Origin: Cryobacterium sp. PH31-AA6
Lineage (GTDB): Bacteria > Actinomycetota > Actinomycetes > Actinomycetales > Microbacteriaceae
DNA length: 64,000 bases
Assembly (NCBI RefSeq): GCF_030063195.1
Contig: NZ_JASISS010000017.1
Location: 1 to 64,000 of the forward strand
Direction: 5' to 3'
Shown: one piece after another, positions 63,542 through 64,000 of the stretch
Numbering within the stretch: the first letter of the stretch is position 1
Layout of the letters: every line of letters begins with the position of its first letter
Notes under the pieces: generated by a model
What the model was told of the DNA's origin: nothing
The model's database searches: none
Seen by the model: only the letters and a program-made list of their open reading frames with translations
Made by a program: the position numbers and the translations under genes

Positions 63542-64000
63542 GTGACCTCAGTACCCCCGTCCACCCCGGCAGTGCAGGCCGTCGCCCGCATCTTCCGGCG
63601 GAGCAGTTATCCGGAGTACGTCCGCGTCGCGCAGATCCTGCGCAAGGAGACCGTGGGCGGCGCCCTGCTTCTCGCCGCGACCGTCATCGCGCTGATCCTG
63701 GCGAACACGCCGGCCGCGGACTTCTACTTTGCCGTGCGAGACTTCGAGGTCGGCTTCGAGCCGTTGCACCTCAAGCTCAGTCTCGGCGCCTGGGCCGCGG
63801 ACGGGCTGCTGGCCATCTTCTTCTTCATCGCCGGCCTGGAACTGAAACGCGAATTCGTCGCCGGCGACCTGCGCTCCTTCAGCCGCGCGGTTGTTCCGGT
63901 GGCCGCAGCGATCGGTGGGGTCATCACCCCGGCCCTGTTCTTCGTGATCATCAACGTTACCGGCGGAGCGGATGCGCTTCGCGGCTGGGCCATTCCGACC
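63542..64000 (+). CDS. nhaA: Na+/H+ antiporter NhaA, N-terminal part (runs off window)
   Basis: The first 153 codons of an NhaA-type antiporter extend beyond the window end. Family features are [45 protein letters not shown] and the [20 protein letters not shown] / [13 protein letters not shown] segments. AAAGGA precedes the GTG at 63542. The conserved Asp pair of the ion site lies beyond this fragment. NhaA expels sodium in exchange for protons. Confidence 0.92.
   Translation, partial: MTSVPPSTPAVQAVARIFRRSSYPEYVRVAQILRKETVGGALLLAATVIALILANTPAADFYFAVRDFEVGFEPLHLKLSLGAWAADGLLAIFFFIAGLELKREFVAGDLRSFSRAVVPVAAAIGGVITPALFFVIINVTGGADALRGWAIPT

Overview
The window is a high-GC chromosomal segment of an actinobacterium, most likely Micrococcales and probably Microbacteriaceae (inference). 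The evidence is strong GC3 bias with long antisense shadow frames, the order tRNA-Pro / tig / clpP1 / clpP2 / clpX, a DUF222-HNH (13E12-type) gene, a mycothiol-type DsbA protein, a double-ABC HMP/thiamin ECF transporter, and families of GTCGAG-rich intergenic repeats. I see no ribosomal RNA, insertion sequence, prophage or CRISPR array.

Layout. 1-5 kb: valS, an acetyltransferase, a small protein and a soluble kinase-GAF protein. 5-8.6 kb: thiolase, acyl-CoA ligase and methyltransferase (minus). 8.6-11.9 kb: M3 peptidase facing a BenE transporter. 11.9-16.4 kb: clpX, then clpP2, clpP1, tig and tRNA-Pro (all minus), separated by strong hairpin terminators. 16.5-19 kb: tRNA-Gly, a small HTH protein, a CaCA exchanger and L-lactate dehydrogenase. 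19-25.8 kb: minus-strand run of a two-component system, amidohydrolase, PaiB-like protein, Nei-like glycosylase, rpiB and an Rv2466c-like protein. 26-32.6 kb: ProP-like transporter, a repeat field, DUF222-HNH, an unusual SDR and a second MFS transporter. 32.7-38.8 kb: pepN, MscS, truncated hemoglobin and a flavoprotein dehydrogenase. 38.9-46.2 kb: amine/GABA degradation cluster (flavin amine oxidase, semialdehyde dehydrogenase, glutamate dehydrogenase, gabT) divergent from a PucR-type regulator. 46.3-55.1 kb: thioesterases, Rieske protein, ettA, a second SSB, msrA, aldo/keto reductase, EamA exporter and two lineage-specific proteins. 55.2-64 kb: nadE, tRNA-Arg, thioredoxin-like protein, orn, tRNA-His, a minimal zincin, a degenerate D-Ala-D-Ala carboxypeptidase, a TPP-riboswitch-controlled ECF operon, two tiny overlapping ORFs and the start of nhaA.

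The most consistent signal outside coding sequence is leaderless gene organisation. At many starts on both strands a TANNNT hexamer ends 6-7 nt before the initiation codon, so transcription should begin at the codon itself. Variants include a leaderless four-codon mini-ORF whose stop overlaps the M3 peptidase start, and one shared -10 serving divergent msrA and an aldo/keto reductase. Several proteins keep their fold but lack textbook catalytic residues: the thiolase, the carboxypeptidase, the SDR and the DsbA-like protein.
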